5,440 bases of DNA. Origin: JBGPIT01 sp041485125. GTDB lineage: Bacteria; Desulfobacterota; Binatia; UTPRO1. A program made the translations under genes and the position numbers. This document shows positions 5,036-5,440 of this stretch, piece after piece. The notes beneath the pieces were generated by a model. It did no database searches. It was not told where the DNA came from and worked only from the letters and a program-made list of their open reading frames with translations. Numbering within the stretch: the stretch's first letter is position 1; each line of letters begins with the position of its first letter. The stretch lies in assembly GCA_041485125.1 (NCBI GenBank), contig JBGPIT010000352.1, positions 1 to 5,440 of the forward strand. Direction: 5' to 3'.

Positions 5036-5440
5036 ATGATCACCTCCATTCTCGTCGCCATCGTCGTTCTCGGCCTGCTCATCTTCGTGCACGAGCTCGG
5101 CCATTTCACGGTCGCGAAGCTCTCCGGCGTCACGGTGGAGCGCTTCTCGCTCGGCTTCGGGCCGCGCCTTCTCGCCTGGCGGCGCGGCGAGACCGAGTAC
5201 GCGATCAGTGCCGTCCCGCTCGGCGGCTACGTGAAGATGCTCGGCGAGGATCCCGACGAGGAGGTGCCGACCGCCGAGGCCGCGCGCGCATTCTCCCAGC
5301 AGCCGCTCTGGCGCCGCGCCGCGATCGTCGTCGCCGGGCCGTTCATGAACCTCGTCACCGCGTTCGTCGCGTTCACGATCGTGTTCGCCGTCTTCGGCGC
5401 CGGTTCGCCGACCGCGTCGCCGAGAATCGGCGGCGTGATG
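5036..5440 (+). CDS. rseP: RseP-type site-2 zinc metalloprotease, N-terminal part (3' end outside window)
   Basis: RseP is an intramembrane protease of the M50 family that, in E. coli, makes the second cut in anti-sigma factor RseA to release sigma-E, and also removes remnant signal peptides. The first 135 codons are visible, open to the window edge. The first membrane segment (residues ~4-18) runs into the zinc motif HELGH (His19, Glu20, His23). Then come RFSLGFGP, the conserved LGGYVKMLGE (62-71), and a second membrane segment (about 95-121) beginning with VVAGPFMN. The PDZ domain(s) and the distal NxxPxxxxDG zinc-ligand motif lie beyond the window. ATG 5036 is supported by AAAGGA at 5023-5028 with a 7-base spacer. 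Its position right after cdsA is the usual one when dxr is absent. Which anti-sigma factor it cuts here cannot be told, as other M50 proteases share these motifs. Confidence 0.94.
   Translation, partial: MITSILVAIVVLGLLIFVHELGHFTVAKLSGVTVERFSLGFGPRLLAWRRGETEYAISAVPLGGYVKMLGEDPDEEVPTAEAARAFSQQPLWRRAAIVVAGPFMNLVTAFVAFTIVFAVFGAGSPTASPRIGGVM

Noticed and set aside
4258..5133. Minus-strand open frame opposite cdsA and the rseP start
   Set aside because: Highly charged shadow of the hydrophobic cdsA frame, without family features.
1..5440. Mobile element, CRISPR array, tRNA, phage or defence system
   Set aside because: No repeat-spacer pattern, transposase-like motif, inverted terminal repeats, tRNA-like fold or foreign base composition was seen. 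All substantial coding sequence belongs to eight conserved housekeeping genes.

Overview
The window is a dense, single-strand (+) run of core bacterial genes in DNA that is roughly two thirds G+C by eye. In order it holds the 3' end of rho, then rpsB, tsf, pyrH, frr, uppS and cdsA, and the 5' end of rseP. The proteins look proteobacterial in the broad sense. The S2 and CdsA sequences read most like the former Deltaproteobacteria (Desulfobacterota, Myxococcota, Binatia type), but this is an impression from remembered sequences, and I cannot place the organism more exactly.

Layout: positions 1-485 are the last ~160 codons of transcription terminator Rho. The only sizeable non-coding gap is 486-653. 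It holds a GC-rich hairpin just after rho, a plausible extended -10 sigma-70 type promoter (545-574), and a short leader with a good ribosome binding site in front of a five-codon mini-ORF whose stop overlaps the rpsB start. From rpsB onward the genes overlap or are nearly contiguous: rpsB/tsf ATGA overlap, tsf/pyrH overlap of 23 bases or more, pyrH/frr 16-base gap, frr/uppS TGATG overlap, uppS/cdsA overlap of about 14 bases, cdsA/rseP 19-base gap. This strongly suggests one polycistronic operon with extensive translational coupling.

The operon joins protein synthesis (S2, EF-Ts, ribosome recycling factor), pyrimidine nucleotide supply (UMP kinase) and envelope building (undecaprenyl diphosphate synthase for the peptidoglycan/O-antigen carrier lipid, CDP-diacylglycerol synthase for phospholipids, RseP intramembrane protease for envelope stress signalling). 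It is the classic rpsB-tsf-pyrH-frr-uppS-cdsA-rseP cluster, except that dxr, often located inside it, is absent.

I found no mobile element, CRISPR array, tRNA, rRNA or defence/biosynthetic novelty. The window is essentially ordinary housekeeping sequence. The points worth a second look are small-scale: the leader mini-ORF, a second mini-ORF bridging pyrH and frr, the forced overlap and N-terminal extension of pyrH, and the lack of dxr.
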